A stretch of 64,000 nt of DNA from Kofleriaceae bacterium (lineage in GTDB: Bacteria; Myxococcota_A; Polyangia; Haliangiales; Haliangiaceae). The notes under the pieces are model-generated. The model searched no databases. It was given only the letters and a program-made list of their open reading frames with translations, and was not told the DNA's origin. Below, in pieces: positions 1 through 8,952 of the stretch; the first letter of the stretch is position 1, and each line of letters begins with the position of its first letter. The position numbers and the translations under genes are program-made. The stretch spans positions 62,001-126,000 of the forward strand of contig JACKDR010000017.1 in assembly GCA_020633495.1 (NCBI GenBank), in the 5' to 3' direction.

Positions 1-443
1 ATGCCGCTCATGACCGGGATGCAGCCCAGCTGCAGGTACAGCGGCAGCTTCTCGAAGTCGTCGGGCAGGATGTACAGGCCGCCGTGGCGGGCCAGCAGCA
101 TCTGCACCATCCGGCCGTTCTGCATCGGGATGTACTTGCCCAGCGTCGCCATGACGCCGACCGGCATCTCCAGCTCGGAGGCGATCGAGTAGATGTGGCG
201 GGCGCGGGTGCCGCCGCCGACCAGGACGACGACCTGGATGCCCTCCTTGCGGGCGGCGATCAGCTCGTCGAGCACCGGGAACAGCGCGGCGCGGCCGCGG
301 TCGAGGATGCTCTGGCCGCCGATCTTGACGACCCGGACGTCGGGCATCAGCGCGACCGGCCGGTAGTCGATCGCGCCCTGGTCGTGGCCGGTGAGGGTCG
401 AGCCCGACAGGGCCGAGTCGAGGGTGCGGCGATCGGTGGTCAC
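1..443 (-). CDS. Molybdenum storage protein subunit (second gene, 3' end outside window)
   Basis: This is the N-terminal 147 codons of an amino-acid-kinase-fold protein; the gene runs off the left edge. The GTG start overlaps the TGA of the preceding subunit gene (GTGA). Residues about 25-60 carry VVKIGGQSILDRGRAA, followed by a VVLVGGGTRARH segment. Both match the nucleotide-binding core of MosA/MosB, the hexameric Mo/W storage protein best known from Azotobacter, which uses ATP to lay down polyoxomolybdate clusters in its cavity. The neighbouring gene is a paralogue, fitting the known alpha3beta3 hexamer. I cannot tell which is alpha and which is beta. A UMP-kinase-like enzyme is the alternative, but the paired arrangement argues for MoSto. 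Confidence 0.8.
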   Translation of the reverse strand, partial: MTTDRRTLDSALSGSTLTGHDQGAIDYRPVALMPDVRVVKIGGQSILDRGRAALFPVLDELIAARKEGIQVVVLVGGGTRARHIYSIASELEMPVGVMATLGKYIPMQNGRMVQMLLARHGGLYILPDDFEKLPLYLQLGCIPVMSG

Positions 444-1269
444 GGGGCCTCCCGGGTGATCAGCGTGCCGACGTCCTCGCCGCGCAGCGCGGCGGTCAGG
501 GCGCCGCGCTCGAGGCCGTTGACGATCCGCACCGTGGCGAGGTGGTTGGAGTTGGCCCAGGCGTCGAACAGCGCCTCGTCGAGGATGTTCTCGGCCGGCG
601 GGTTGGCCCGCAGCTCCGGCAGCGAGATGCGCGGGATGAACCGGGCGTCGTCGTGCTTCTTGGGATCCTTGTCGTAGAGGCCGCGCTCGTCCTTGACGAA
701 GATCACCTGCTTGAAGCCCAGGACCTCGGCCATCTGGAACAGGCCGAAGTCGGAGCCGTGCATGGGCAGGTTGCCCTCCTCGGGCGGCGGCTCCCACAGG
801 TGGTACGGCGGGATCGAGATCGCGATCGGCGTGATCCCCGAGCTGAGGTAGAGCGGCAGGTCCCAGAAGTGATCGCGCTGCATCGGCATCGAGCCGTGCT
901 TGGCCATCAGCGCGTTGAGGAGGATCGCGTTGAGCTCCTCCATCGCGCCGACCAGCTGGGCGACGCCGCCGACCGGCAGGCCGAGGTCGAGCGCGATCGA
1001 CATGGTGTGGCGGACCCGGGTGCCGCCGCCGACCGCGAGCACCAGCTTGTGGTCCTTCTTGCACTCGGCGAGCTCCTCGACCAGCGGCAGGATCGCGTCG
1101 CGTCCGCGGTCGAAGATGCTCTGTCCGCCGATGCCGACGAGCGTGACGTCGGGGAAGATCTGCAGGTCGTGGTCGCTGTCGGTCCCGGCGAGCACGCCGC
1201 GGTTCTGCAGCGATTCGCGCATCAGGGGGGACTTGATGTGGGTGCGGCCATCGCCTTCGACGAGCTTGG

Positions 1270-1273
<4 letters not shown>
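440..1273 (-). CDS. Molybdenum storage protein subunit (first gene)
   Basis: A 277-residue amino-acid-kinase-fold protein, the usual length of MoSto subunits (about 270-276). Key stretches are TLVGIGGQSIFDRGRDAI (residues about 48-65), VGGGTRVRH, GVAQLVGAMEELNA, the PPYHLWEPPPEEGNLP region matching the Mo-binding part of MosB, QVIFVKDERGLYDKDP (kinase-like Asp and Lys), and a C-terminal VNGLERGALTAALRGEDVGTLI nearly shared by both Azotobacter subunits. Start ATG at 1273 was chosen for its upstream GAGAGG and because its ATGA overlaps the stop of the membrane-protein gene ahead of it. Longer in-frame extensions upstream are only the antisense-free reading of that gene in another frame. Cytoplasmic, and expected to assemble with the next gene's product. 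Confidence 0.85.
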
Positions 1274-2550
<1,277 letters not shown>

Positions 2551-2597
2551 GAGGACAGCCTAGCCCGGATCGTGGTTCGAGCTGGCTGCGTGGCGGG

Positions 2598-3107
2598 TCA
2601 CGGGTGCGCGGACCAGAGCTGGTAGCTGCCCGAGCCGAGCATGACCTGCGTCCCCGGCTCGAAGTACGGCTTGAGCAGGAGCACGTGGTAGCCCTCGGGG
2701 GCCGCCCAGATGTGCTCGAAGCTGCCCTCGCACTCGCCGTTGCCGCCCGAGTGGACGCCGACGGTGACTTCCTCGCCGGTCGCCGGATCGTTGTAGGTCA
2801 CGATCTCGTCGCGGCCCTCGCCGGTCACCGTGTAGACGTGGGTCGACAGCGACGGCACGTCGCCGCAGGTCCCGGCGTCGGCGACCGCCATGGTCACGGT
2901 CCACGTCCCTTGCGGGACGCACCCCAGGTCCGGCGTCGGAGGGGTGCCCTCCGGCGCGAAGGTTCCGGAGACGTTGAGCTGCGCCTCGCACAGCGCCAGC
3001 TCCGGCAGGCCGTCATCGCCGGCGACGGTGTCGTCGCCTCCGACGGATCCCGGTGAGCAGGCGGCCATCGCGAGTCCCAGCATGCAAACAGTCGTTCGCG
3101 CGCGCAT
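2598..3107 (-). CDS. Small secreted lipoprotein, unknown function
   Basis: About 169 residues. The chosen ATG (3107) gives a compact lipoprotein signal, MRARTTVCMLGLAMAAC, with the lipobox Cys followed by an Asp/Gly-rich linker. A GTG ten codons upstream (3137) is possible but adds nothing typical of a signal. The mature part has several Cys (ALCEAQ, LGCVPQ, GTCGDV, GECEGS) that could form disulfides and looks like an all-beta domain. I recognise no family. It sits 47 bp downstream of the start of the ECF-like gene on the same strand, and is divergent from the MYXO-CTERM gene to its right. Confidence 0.65.
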   Translation of the reverse strand: MRARTTVCMLGLAMAACSPGSVGGDDTVAGDDGLPELALCEAQLNVSGTFAPEGTPPTPDLGCVPQGTWTVTMAVADAGTCGDVPSLSTHVYTVTGEGRDEIVTYNDPATGEEVTVGVHSGGNGECEGSFEHIWAAPEGYHVLLLKPYFEPGTQVMLGSGSYQLWSAHP

Positions 3108-3504
3108 GGGCGGACGATTGAGCAAGAGCCGAGCCACCGCTCAACTCGCGGGAAACACTGTGGGTGCCCCCCGACGATCCGAGGGTGCCGAGGCCCCATG
3201 GAAGGAAGCCAGACCCCGGCGCGGTCGCGGCCCCTTCCTTATGGGCACGTGAACGCGTCGAGAACGGGGTCGATCGGGTCGGGACGAGCCTGGTGGGGCG
3301 AACCATCGTTGGGTGGGGCCCGAGACCCGGGGGGTACACCTCCCACCGGGGGAGTCCTCCCTCCCCGCATCCAGGCGATCCCTGTCCCCGTAAGTGGTCG
3401 AGATCAAACCAAGTTACACGGATGTAAACCCGGCATGCCGGCTGCACAAAGACTCGCCAGCAACCCAACCCCCCCCCTCACTAATTCCGCCGGAGGAGGC
3501 AGTG
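3108..3504. other. Divergent intergenic region (397 bp)
   Basis: Spacer between the leftward lipoprotein and the rightward MYXO-CTERM gene; it must carry both promoters. The half nearest the right-hand gene is visibly richer in A/T than the surroundings and holds the short palindrome listed separately. I see no gene here: open frames running through it lack ribosome sites and match nothing. Confidence 0.4.
3414..3427. promoter_or_regulatory. Inverted repeat TTACA-N4-TGTAA
   Basis: A perfect 5-bp inverted repeat with a 4-bp centre (TTACACGGATGTAA) lies about 80 bp upstream of the start of the MYXO-CTERM gene, in a locally AT-richer stretch. Its size and position fit a repressor or activator site, but no regulator gene is adjacent and chance occurrence cannot be excluded. 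Confidence 0.3.
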
Positions 3505-5250
3505 ATGACCAGCAAGCTCGCGGGAATCTTTTTTGGAGCCAGCATCGTTCTGGCGACCGGCTCGGCCTTCGCGGCGCCCGGAATCTATGACCTCGAAGTG
3601 CACAACGGCGACAACGCCGGCCGTGCCTACCCCGGTGAGGACCGGCGGCGGAACAACAACGACCAGGAAGGCGCCGGCCTCGAGCACACGCGCTGCGCCG
3701 TGCTCCCCAACGCGCCCGGTGGCGCGCGCCTGATGTGCGTCGGCACCGGCAGCTACACCGACATCCCCAACAGCCCGGTCACCGACCGCATCCAGGTGCT
3801 GTGCACCAGCCACAAGCTGGACGCCACCCAGGGCCTGGTGCAGAGCGCGATGCGCTACGTCACCAACAACCGCGGTGACGAGTACCAGAACGGTCACGAC
3901 CCGGTGATCGCCGCGGCCTTCAACGGCACCGCCGCGGCCATCTACTACAACTACGACCCGGACAACAACACCCGCCTGTGGGGCAAGATCCTCGGCCCCG
4001 ACTGCGAGGAGCTCACCCCGCAGACCCAGCTGCTGGCCAAGAACAACGACAACGTCCTCGGCCACGCCGGCAACCAGATCGCCGTCTACGACTCCGCGAC
4101 CGAGACCCGCTTCGGCTCCTGCGGCATCGGCAACGGCAACGGCCGCGACGACATGTGGTGCATCGGCGTCACCGCGACCAAGAGCGAGCAGGGCTACAAG
4201 ATCCAGAAGACCTGGGAGGTGAACGCCGAGACCGAGGAGGAGCGCAGCCGCCCGGTCGCGCTGCCGACCCCGATGGCCGACACCATCCTCGAGTGCGCCG
4301 CCGTCGGCAACACCCAGCCGCCCAACCGCGGCGTCCGGTGCTCGCTGATCAACACCGCGCCTGACGTCCCGCAGGACCAGCGCGTCATGTGGCGCAAGTA
4401 CATCGAGCAGCGCGAGGGCAAGATCTACCGCACGACCCCGTCGGTCAGCATGATCATGAACCCCGACGGCTCGCCGAGCGACACGTACATCGTCACGTAC
4501 GTCGAGGTCGACACCAACAACCGCAACGGCCGCAGCAAGGGCCGCACCTCGCTGAAGACCGTGCCGGTCCGCGTCACCGCCGGTGACCTCGAGATCCTCG
4601 ACACGCCCAAGTACGACATGGCGGGCGCGGGCGACCAGGCCCACCAGACCAGCTGCTCCGGCTTCTGGGGCGAGGACGCCCGCCCGGTGTCGTTCGTCCT
4701 GCAGGGCTCGATCGTCGGCTCGATCACCGGCGTCGGCCGCACCTCGGTCATCGGCTACGACGCGGCCTACCGCCGCGCCACCCAGGTCGAGGAGGTCGTC
4801 TACACCGACTCGTTCGACACCGGCTGGATCCCGCAGTACTACGGCAACAACCCCAACACCCCGCAGGGTCGGAACCACGGCTTCTGCATGATGCTGGACA
4901 ACCCCGGCTACGGCGTCGCGGGCGGCTTCCAGTCGGAGGTCAAGCAGTTCCTGCTGGTCGCCAACACCGGCCGCAAGCTGCGCATGGACGGCACCGCCCA
5001 GGACAAGCTGTCCTTCGACCTGGTCCTGGTCCCGGCGGTCGTGCCGACGGCCGCGACCGAGCCGACGGATCCCACCGACCCGACCGACCCGACCGACCCC
5101 GAGCCCACCGACCCGCAGCCGACCGACCCGGGCACCAACCCGAGCACCAGCCTCGGTGGCTGCAACACCACGGGCTCCTCGAGCGGTGGCGGGCTGGTCC
5201 TCCTCGGCCTCGCGGTCGCCTTCACCATCCGCCGCCGGCGGGCGCAGTAA
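3505..5250 (+). CDS. Secreted protein with MYXO-CTERM-like C-terminal sorting tail
   Basis: 581 residues. The ATG at 3505 is preceded by GGAGGAGGC, and gives a clean Sec signal peptide (MTSKLAGIFFGASIVLATGSAFA, cleaved near residue 23); the longer frame upstream has no signal. The body is a large Asn/Asp/Gly-rich extracellular domain with paired Cys, which I do not recognise. Residues about 516-540 are a (TDP)n-type stalk with Pro/Glu variation, followed by SLGGCNTTGSSSGGG, a 13-residue hydrophobic helix and an RRRRAQ end. This is the MYXO-CTERM plan (invariant Cys, helix, Arg cluster) thought to be processed for surface display. It is followed after 44 bp by a di-heme lipoprotein gene, with which it may be cotranscribed. 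Confidence 0.85.
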   Translation: MTSKLAGIFFGASIVLATGSAFAAPGIYDLEVHNGDNAGRAYPGEDRRRNNNDQEGAGLEHTRCAVLPNAPGGARLMCVGTGSYTDIPNSPVTDRIQVLCTSHKLDATQGLVQSAMRYVTNNRGDEYQNGHDPVIAAAFNGTAAAIYYNYDPDNNTRLWGKILGPDCEELTPQTQLLAKNNDNVLGHAGNQIAVYDSATETRFGSCGIGNGNGRDDMWCIGVTATKSEQGYKIQKTWEVNAETEEERSRPVALPTPMADTILECAAVGNTQPPNRGVRCSLINTAPDVPQDQRVMWRKYIEQREGKIYRTTPSVSMIMNPDGSPSDTYIVTYVEVDTNNRNGRSKGRTSLKTVPVRVTAGDLEILDTPKYDMAGAGDQAHQTSCSGFWGEDARPVSFVLQGSIVGSITGVGRTSVIGYDAAYRRATQVEEVVYTDSFDTGWIPQYYGNNPNTPQGRNHGFCMMLDNPGYGVAGGFQSEVKQFLLVANTGRKLRMDGTAQDKLSFDLVLVPAVVPTAATEPTDPTDPTDPTDPEPTDPQPTDPGTNPSTSLGGCNTTGSSSGGGLVLLGLAVAFTIRRRRAQ

Positions 5251-5294
5251 CCCCCACCCCACCCACCATCCTGCACCCCCGGAGGTAACTTCCC

Positions 5295-6179
5295 ATGCGC
5301 CCCACTCACTACCTCGCCGCCCTCGCGATGGTCCTCGGAAGCGCCGCGTGCGTCGGGACGCTCGACCCGATGCCCGGTGACGACGATGGCGTCGTCGACC
5401 CGCCCGACCCGACCAGCCAGGCCCGGCAGATGTTCGACGACCAGGTCGCCCCGATGCTGTCGTCGGCCTGCGCCGGCTGCCACGCCGGTGCGATCGACAC
5501 GACCCCGCTCAAGTACCTGGGCAACAGCGGGATGACCGGCTACTACGCCGCCATCATCGCCGAGCCCTCGGTCACCGGCGGGTTCGATCCCGGGCTGGCC
5601 AACATGGTCAACAAGGGCGAGCACGACGGCGGCAACGCCCGGGCCTGGACCCAGACCGAGAAGGACATCCTGATCGAGTGGCTGCTCCAGGAGGCCGACG
5701 AGCGCGGCGTGGTGCCGGTCGACCCGGTCGATCCGACCACGACGCCGACGACGTCGCGCGAGGCCCTGGCCCAGTGGTCTGCCTGCATGAGCGTCGACGA
5801 CTGGCTGTCGTCGCAGGTCTACACCTGGGCCAACAAGGGCTCGGAGCGTGGCCAGTGCATGAGCTGCCACAACCAGGGCGCCGGCGGCTACTACGCCAGC
5901 AACGACCCGAACGAGATGTACTCGATGAACCGGTACGAGCTGTTCATCACGACGTTCTTCACCGCGACCCCGGTCAACGTCGCGGACCCCAGCCAGGGCT
6001 ACAAGATCGTCGTCAACGAGTCGAAGCTGCGCGCCAAGGCGAACGCCACCGGGCACCCGAGCTACAACCCCGATGGCAACCAGATGAACTACCTGCACGA
6101 CTTCTACGATCTCACCGAGGCGCGTCGCCTCGCGGGCACCTGCGCTCCTGGCGGGTTCCCCGAGCCCCCCGCTCAGTGA
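5295..6179 (+). CDS. Di-heme c-type cytochrome lipoprotein
   Basis: 294 residues with a lipoprotein signal (MRPTHYLAALAMVLGSAAC, Cys19) and a GGAGG ribosome site nine bases before the ATG. Two c-type heme-binding motifs are seen: CAGCH (59-63) and CMSCH (188-192). Each sits in its own half, separated by a Pro/Thr-rich hinge (about 141-153), so it looks like two cytochrome-c-like domains in tandem. The second half also has a possible distal ligand region (NQMNYLHDFYDL). Predicted to be anchored in the outer or inner membrane facing the periplasm or outside, in electron transfer. The electron donor and acceptor cannot be read from the sequence. A strong terminator-like hairpin follows. Confidence 0.75.
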   Translation: MRPTHYLAALAMVLGSAACVGTLDPMPGDDDGVVDPPDPTSQARQMFDDQVAPMLSSACAGCHAGAIDTTPLKYLGNSGMTGYYAAIIAEPSVTGGFDPGLANMVNKGEHDGGNARAWTQTEKDILIEWLLQEADERGVVPVDPVDPTTTPTTSREALAQWSACMSVDDWLSSQVYTWANKGSERGQCMSCHNQGAGGYYASNDPNEMYSMNRYELFITTFFTATPVNVADPSQGYKIVVNESKLRAKANATGHPSYNPDGNQMNYLHDFYDLTEARRLAGTCAPGGFPEPPAQ

Positions 6180-6222
6180 GAGGGTTGCCGTAGAGGTCAC
6201 CCGCGACAACGTTGGTCGCCGG

Positions 6223-6257
6223 ACGCCGCCCCTGACCGGGCGGCGTTCGGTTCTTTC
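6223..6257 (+). terminator. Intrinsic terminator-like hairpin after the cytochrome gene
   Basis: A perfect 9-bp stem (ACGCCGCCC / GGGCGGCGT) with a 6-base loop, followed by TCGGTTCTTTC. It lies 44 bp past the stop of the di-heme lipoprotein gene on the same strand. The T-rich tail is short but present, which is unusual for this GC content. Confidence 0.7.
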
Positions 6258-6294
6258 GGCGCCGGTGCCGCGCGAGCTCGACGGCGAACGTCGT

Positions 6295-6356
6295 CGGCGG
6301 AGGCGGCGGAGGCGGCGGAGGCGCGGAGGAGGCGGGGGCGGCGGCGGCGGAGGCGG
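6295..6356. repeat. GGC/GGA-rich simple repeat
   Basis: About 60 bp of imperfect GGCGGA and GGC units (GGCGGAGGCGGCGGAGGCGG and variants). No coding signal. It opens a gene-free stretch of about 0.9 kb (6180-7105) that otherwise contains only the repeat elements listed next. Confidence 0.7.
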
Positions 6357-6450
6357 ATCACGGCCGCGGACTGCGGCGCCTCGGGCTCGGATCGAGCCGG
6401 GCCGCTCGAGCTAGTTCAGGCCGTCGCCGACATCCCCGCCACTCGCTGCA

Positions 6451-6721
6451 CGCCCCCTCGACTCCGCGCTCGCAGCTTCGCCGCTTCGCGCTCCGTTCCT
6501 AACGAACAGCTGGGCCAGGCCGCTGATCTTGCGTGGCGCAGCGATCGGCTGACCGCGGAGCTGGGCCTGACAGCACTCACCCCGAGCGGAGGGGGAGGTG
6601 CGCAGCACCGACCCCGGAGTCGAGGGGGCGGGCACCGGTGCGCCGCCGAGACCGCACCGATCCACGTCCTCTCGACTACGCCCTCGCGGCTGCGCCGCTC
6701 GGGCTCCGCTCGAGGTGAGCG
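6451..6721. repeat. Dispersed intergenic repeat, copy 1 (A'/B arms)
   Basis: Contains arm A' (6576-6632) and arm B (6671-6721), each beginning or ending in a CTCACC/GGTGAG motif, plus a shorter B-like piece at 6451-6498. By eye, A' matches the reverse complement of 59171-59227 at 56 of 57 positions, and B matches the reverse complement of 59288-59338 at 49 of 51. The two arms are separated by an unrelated 38-bp spacer. No transposase is present. It fits a short non-autonomous or REP-like intergenic element. Confidence 0.75.
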
Positions 6722-6790
6722 AACCATGTCGACCAGGCGACCTGACCCGGTTCGTCTTGCGGCAGATCTCCGACGGCCGTCGGTCGAGCG

Positions 6791-7006
6791 CTCGGGGTGA
6801 GCGAGGAAATGCTCCGCCCTCGGGGCTTCGCCCCCGGCGCTCCGCTCGGGGTGAGCGAGGAAATGCTCCGCCCTCGGCGCTCCGCCCCCGGCGCTCCGCT
6901 CGGGGTGAGCGAGGAAATGCTCCGCCCCCGGCGCTCCGCCCTCGGCGCTCCGCTCGGGGTGAGCGAGGAAATGCTCCGCCCTCGGCGCTCCGCCCTCGGC
7001 GCTCCG
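6791..7006. repeat. Tandem array of a 54-bp unit (four copies)
   Basis: Units begin at 6791, 6845, 6899 and 6953, exactly 54 bp apart, each starting CTCGGGGTGAGCGAGGAAAT and continuing with near-identical CTCGGCGCTCCGCC runs. A degenerate fifth unit begins near 7021. 54 bp is a multiple of three, so the array is open in several frames, but there is no credible start or homology. The CTCGGGGTGAGCG core is the same motif that borders the dispersed A/B repeats, so the array may have grown from one of their arms. Confidence 0.8.
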
Positions 7007-7105
7007 CCGTCGGCGCTCCGCTCGCGCTGAGCGAGGGGCGCAGCGCTCGCAGCGCTCGGCCGACCTCGCTCGCGCTCAGCAGCCCTCGCTGCCGCTCCGA
7101 CGCGC

Positions 7106-8191
7106 TCAGTACCGCTCGTGCTCGATCGGCACGCGCACCGGCGGGACCTTGCCCTTGCTCCACATCAGGATCGCGTTGGTCTCCTGGCCGTTCGACAGCG
7201 TCACGGCGCCCTGCGCCTGCGACTCGGTCGTGAAGGTCAGGCCGGTCGCGGTCGCGCCGTCGACGCGGGTCGCGGACTCGTCGATGCCGATGATGTCCGC
7301 GGCGTCGACACGCTTGGTGTCGACGCCGCGTGCCGCCAGCATCGCCGCGATGTTCCAGCGGTCCTCGCCGGCCGCGACCCGGCCCTCGTCGCCGAGCGCG
7401 TTGCGCTTGATGACCAGGGCGAGCCGGCCGTCGAGGTAGACCCGGATGCCGCCGCGCAGCGGCTGCCCGTAGTACGGGATGCCCTGGATCGGCGTGCCGT
7501 CGATGACGACGTCGTTCTCGTCGTCGGTCGACGGCATCGGCTTGTCGACGATGACCGACACCGCCGCGTAGCGATCGAAGCTGGTGTTGAGGTCGAGCGA
7601 GTCGGGCAGGAACACCCGCAGCTTGAGGTTGTTGTTGCCGGTGAGGTCGAACAGCAGCTTGTCCTTGGTCCGGCGGAAGTCCTTGCCGGGGATCAGCGCC
7701 GTGCCCTTGCCGCCGTGTAGCAGCACCGCCTTGACCTTCTTGAGGTCGATGCCGACCGCCTCGAAGTAGTCCGACAGCCGCCAGCGCAGGACCTGATAGG
7801 TCCGCTCGTGGGGAGGCGGGTCCCCGGCCTTGAAGTCGAGAAGCTCCACCTGGTCGACCCAGACCTCGGGCAGCGGGGGCAGCTCGGCCTCGCGCAACAG
7901 GCCCACCGGGCGGCCGTCGACGTAGACCCAGGCCTCCTTGAACTTGACCATGCCGCCGGTGGTCTGCGGGTCGTCGGCGTCGGCCCACTTGTCGCCGTGG
8001 ACCTCGGAGAGGGCGCCAGAGGCCGGTGGAGCGTCCTGGTCGGTCCCCGGCGTGGTGCCGGTCTTGGGCTCGCTGACGACCTCCGTACGCGTCGCGGCGG
8101 CGCCCTTGTCGCCACCGGGTTCCGACGACCGGCAGGCGCCGAGGGTGAGGAGGGCGAGGAGGGTGGCGGTGCGGGCGGCGCGGTGCAGCAT
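7106..8191 (-). CDS. Lipoprotein of unknown function
   Basis: 361 residues. The start ATG at 8191 was chosen because it gives a compact signal (MLHRAARTATLLALLTLGAC, Cys20) with an Asp/Gly/Thr-rich linker behind it; an upstream GTG adds a polar extension. The mature part (about 70-361) reads as a mixed alpha/beta domain with motifs such as WVYVDGRPVGLLREAELPP, VEAV-like GIDLKKVKAVLLHGGKG and LFDLTGNNNLKLRVFLPD, perhaps ligand or cofactor handling. I do not recognise a named family. It is divergent from the next gene, with 98 bp between the starts. The repeat-rich region lies directly after its stop. Confidence 0.7.
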   Translation of the reverse strand: MLHRAARTATLLALLTLGACRSSEPGGDKGAAATRTEVVSEPKTGTTPGTDQDAPPASGALSEVHGDKWADADDPQTTGGMVKFKEAWVYVDGRPVGLLREAELPPLPEVWVDQVELLDFKAGDPPPHERTYQVLRWRLSDYFEAVGIDLKKVKAVLLHGGKGTALIPGKDFRRTKDKLLFDLTGNNNLKLRVFLPDSLDLNTSFDRYAAVSVIVDKPMPSTDDENDVVIDGTPIQGIPYYGQPLRGGIRVYLDGRLALVIKRNALGDEGRVAAGEDRWNIAAMLAARGVDTKRVDAADIIGIDESATRVDGATATGLTFTTESQAQGAVTLSNGQETNAILMWSKGKVPPVRVPIEHERY

Positions 8192-8289
8192 GTCGACGAG
8201 ATCGTAAAGCACGTGCCGTGCCGGGACCACGCGTCGCGCCCTCGGCGATCGCGCTTGCCTCGGCGGAATCGATCGGGTACCCGAGATCT

Positions 8290-8922
8290 ATGCCCCGTCG
8301 CTGGCTCCTCGCCGTCGCCGTCGTCGCCGCCGCCGCGATCGGCGCGGTGATCCTGTTCCGCGGCGGCGACGCCAAGACCCCGGCCGCGGCGCCGGCCGCG
8401 GCGCCGTCGGCGCGCGCGCCGGCCCCCGGCGCGATCCACCGCCAGCCGGTGCAGCCCCGCGTCGGTGTCCGCGATCCGGACGACGGCCGCCACTACGTCA
8501 ACGGCGTCGATCCCTCGGATCCCTCGCCCGGGGTCAAGAAGTGGAAGGAGGACGGCCTGCCCGGCACCTTCCGCGAGTTCACCGCGCCGGACGACTCGGA
8601 GAACGCCGAGGAGAAGATGACCTACCGGGTCCGGCGCCTCCGCTTCGATCTGACCGACGCCGCCGCGGCCTGCTACGACGGCGGCGACGGCAAGCTGTCG
8701 ATGGCGCTCGACTACACGATGGTCGTCAAGGACCACGAGCTGGTCACCGAGGACGTCCGCGTCGCCGGCTCCAACCTCGGCGACAAGCAGCTCGAGGATT
8801 GCATCGTCACCGCGATCAAGAACCTGCGCGCGCCCGCCCCCGACGTCCCGGACATGCGCCGGCCGCAGGGCACGACGATCTCGCAGCACGACCTCTGGGT
8901 CCGCAACCGCTCGGCCGACTGA
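8290..8922 (+). CDS. Membrane-anchored protein with AgmX/PglI-like C-terminal domain
   Basis: 210 residues. ATG at 8290 starts MPRRWLLAVAVVAAAAIGAVILF, a single N-terminal anchor, followed by an Ala/Pro-rich periplasmic linker. The C-terminal third has the pattern of AgmX/PglI (TonB-like) domains of myxobacterial gliding and energy-transduction proteins: a Cys near residue 126 (AAACYDGG), a beta-hairpin region, then VAGSNLGDKQLEDCIVTAIK with the second conserved Cys and a closing NLRAP. The two Cys probably form the family's disulfide. The central region YVNGVDPSDPSPGVKKWKE is unplaced. No motility genes are nearby, so its role is open. Confidence 0.65.
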   Translation: MPRRWLLAVAVVAAAAIGAVILFRGGDAKTPAAAPAAAPSARAPAPGAIHRQPVQPRVGVRDPDDGRHYVNGVDPSDPSPGVKKWKEDGLPGTFREFTAPDDSENAEEKMTYRVRRLRFDLTDAAAACYDGGDGKLSMALDYTMVVKDHELVTEDVRVAGSNLGDKQLEDCIVTAIKNLRAPAPDVPDMRRPQGTTISQHDLWVRNRSAD

Positions 8923-8952
8923 GCGGCGCACGCGCCGTCAGCGCTCGCGCCG

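Noticed and set aside
3394..3504. Upstream GTG start for the MYXO-CTERM protein
   Set aside because: It would hide the signal peptide behind 37 polar residues; the ATG at 3505 has GGAGGAGG in front.
6791..7030. Possible CRISPR array
   Set aside because: Units are contiguous 54-bp tandem copies without unique spacers, and no cas gene is present.
6411..7105. Arg/Ser/Gly-rich open frames over the repeat-filled gap
   Set aside because: They arise from the 54-bp repeats and dispersed arms (a multiple of three keeps frames open); no start signal and no homology.
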